Notes under the pieces: generated by a model
What the model saw: only the letters and a program-made list of their open reading frames with translations
What the model was told of the DNA's origin: nothing
Databases searched by the model: none
Shown here: piece by piece, positions 63,837 through 64,000 of the stretch
Layout: each line of letters starts with the position of its first letter
Numbering within the stretch: position 1 is the stretch's first letter
Program-made: the position numbers and the translations under genes
Assembly: GCA_964617875.1 (NCBI GenBank)
Contig: CAZUAI010000003.1
Location: forward strand, 1 to 64,000
DNA from: CAZMVY01 sp964617875
GTDB lineage: Bacteria > Planctomycetota > Phycisphaerae > UBA1845 > PWPN01
DNA: 64,000 nt
Direction: 5' to 3'

Positions 63837-63920
63837 TTAGAGCCCATCCCAAAACCTGTGAGGATGGGCAACTTGTGGCGAAAAGCCGTCTGTGCCGAAG
63901 GGTTTCGGGATAGGTTCTTA
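63837..63920. mobile_element. MITE-like element with 20-bp terminal inverted repeats
   Basis: TTAGAGCCCATCCCAAAACC (63837-63856) and the reverse complement of 63901-63920 (TAAGAACCTATCCCGAAACC) match at 16 of 20 positions. The 84-bp element holds a further perfect 8-bp inverted repeat (63842-63849 with 63862-63869). There is no transposase. The ends resemble the GAGCC(T/C)(A/G)TCCC-type ends of IS5-like elements; that link is from memory. Confidence 0.5.
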
Positions 63921-64000
63921 GCCCGGCAGCCCCGGACGGGGCGGCAGTGTGTAGCCCAGGGCGCAAGCCCCGGGTACGGGCAGGGAGAACCAGAAAGCCC
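63921..64000. repeat. GC-rich palindromic dispersed-type repeats at the right edge
   Basis: CCCCGGACGGGG (63932-63943) and CCCAGGGCGCAAGCCCCGGG (around 63956-63975) are palindromic and resemble the extragenic 'tagcccaggg...ccccggg' repeats frequent in planctomycete genomes. No gene is seen. The 150 bases before the MITE (63685-63836) also show nothing recognisable. Confidence 0.4.

Overview
The window looks like chromosomal DNA of a planctomycete, most likely of the Phycisphaerae type. The GC content is high (roughly two thirds by eye). There are many secreted polysaccharide-active proteins and a CxPSR sulfatase, several Gfo/Idh/MocA oxidoreductases, a C-terminal dockerin-like Asp-rich repeat on a secreted metallopeptidase, and a CxxCGYxxRGL..CPECG zinc-ribbon remnant. 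This assignment is inference from gene content; no rRNA or tRNA gene is present to confirm it.

Layout. 169-5400 (minus strand) is a secreted carbohydrate cluster: GHL10-type hydrolase, DUF4838 protein and sulfatase. 5497-8831 holds an orphan Rcp1-like response regulator, a SufT-like Fe-S assembly protein, a structured hairpin, a beta-propeller lipoprotein and a membrane-anchored surface protein. 8853-14117 (minus) runs from a Gfo/Idh/MocA oxidoreductase through a GH20-like secreted protein to hisI and trkH. 14293-24698 contains a 2-hydroxyacid dehydrogenase, a MetX-MetW fusion, a C1B-type peptidase, a secreted GH-like protein, a B12/radical-SAM enzyme, a methyltransferase-glycosyltransferase fusion and an HtrA protease. 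24784-29721 has another Gfo/Idh/MocA oxidoreductase and a complete three-subunit molybdenum hydroxylase operon.

The centrepiece is 29762-53201. A CHASE8-like/HAMP/PAS hybrid histidine kinase (minus) diverges from a plus-strand operon of about 20.5 kb. The operon carries nine tandem paralogous TonB-dependent receptors and two orphan PF04392-type periplasmic binding proteins, in two modules: SBP1-TBDR1 to 6 and SBP2-TBDR7 to 9. Most receptor genes overlap by 1 or 4 nt, which suggests translational coupling. TBDR8 carries a one-base frameshift, and TBDR7 and TBDR8 share an identical 123-bp block. No ABC permease or ATPase and no TonB/ExbBD lies in the window. My working idea is a multi-receptor outer-membrane uptake or sensing system whose ligand state is reported to the kinase; the ligand cannot be read from the sequence.

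53279-64000 returns to mixed housekeeping and accessory genes: alpha/beta hydrolase, argJ, secreted dockerin-bearing metallopeptidase, a secreted QW-motif protein, trpG/pabA, a tiny Cys/Asp-rich secreted protein, a PilT-like ATPase, a lipoprotein, a CPBP membrane protease and an endonuclease III relative. Several intergenic regions carry dispersed repeats: TTTCYCGC tracts, CCCCGTTGGGG palindromes, a REP-like hairpin inside a coding end, and an 84-bp MITE-like element near the right edge.
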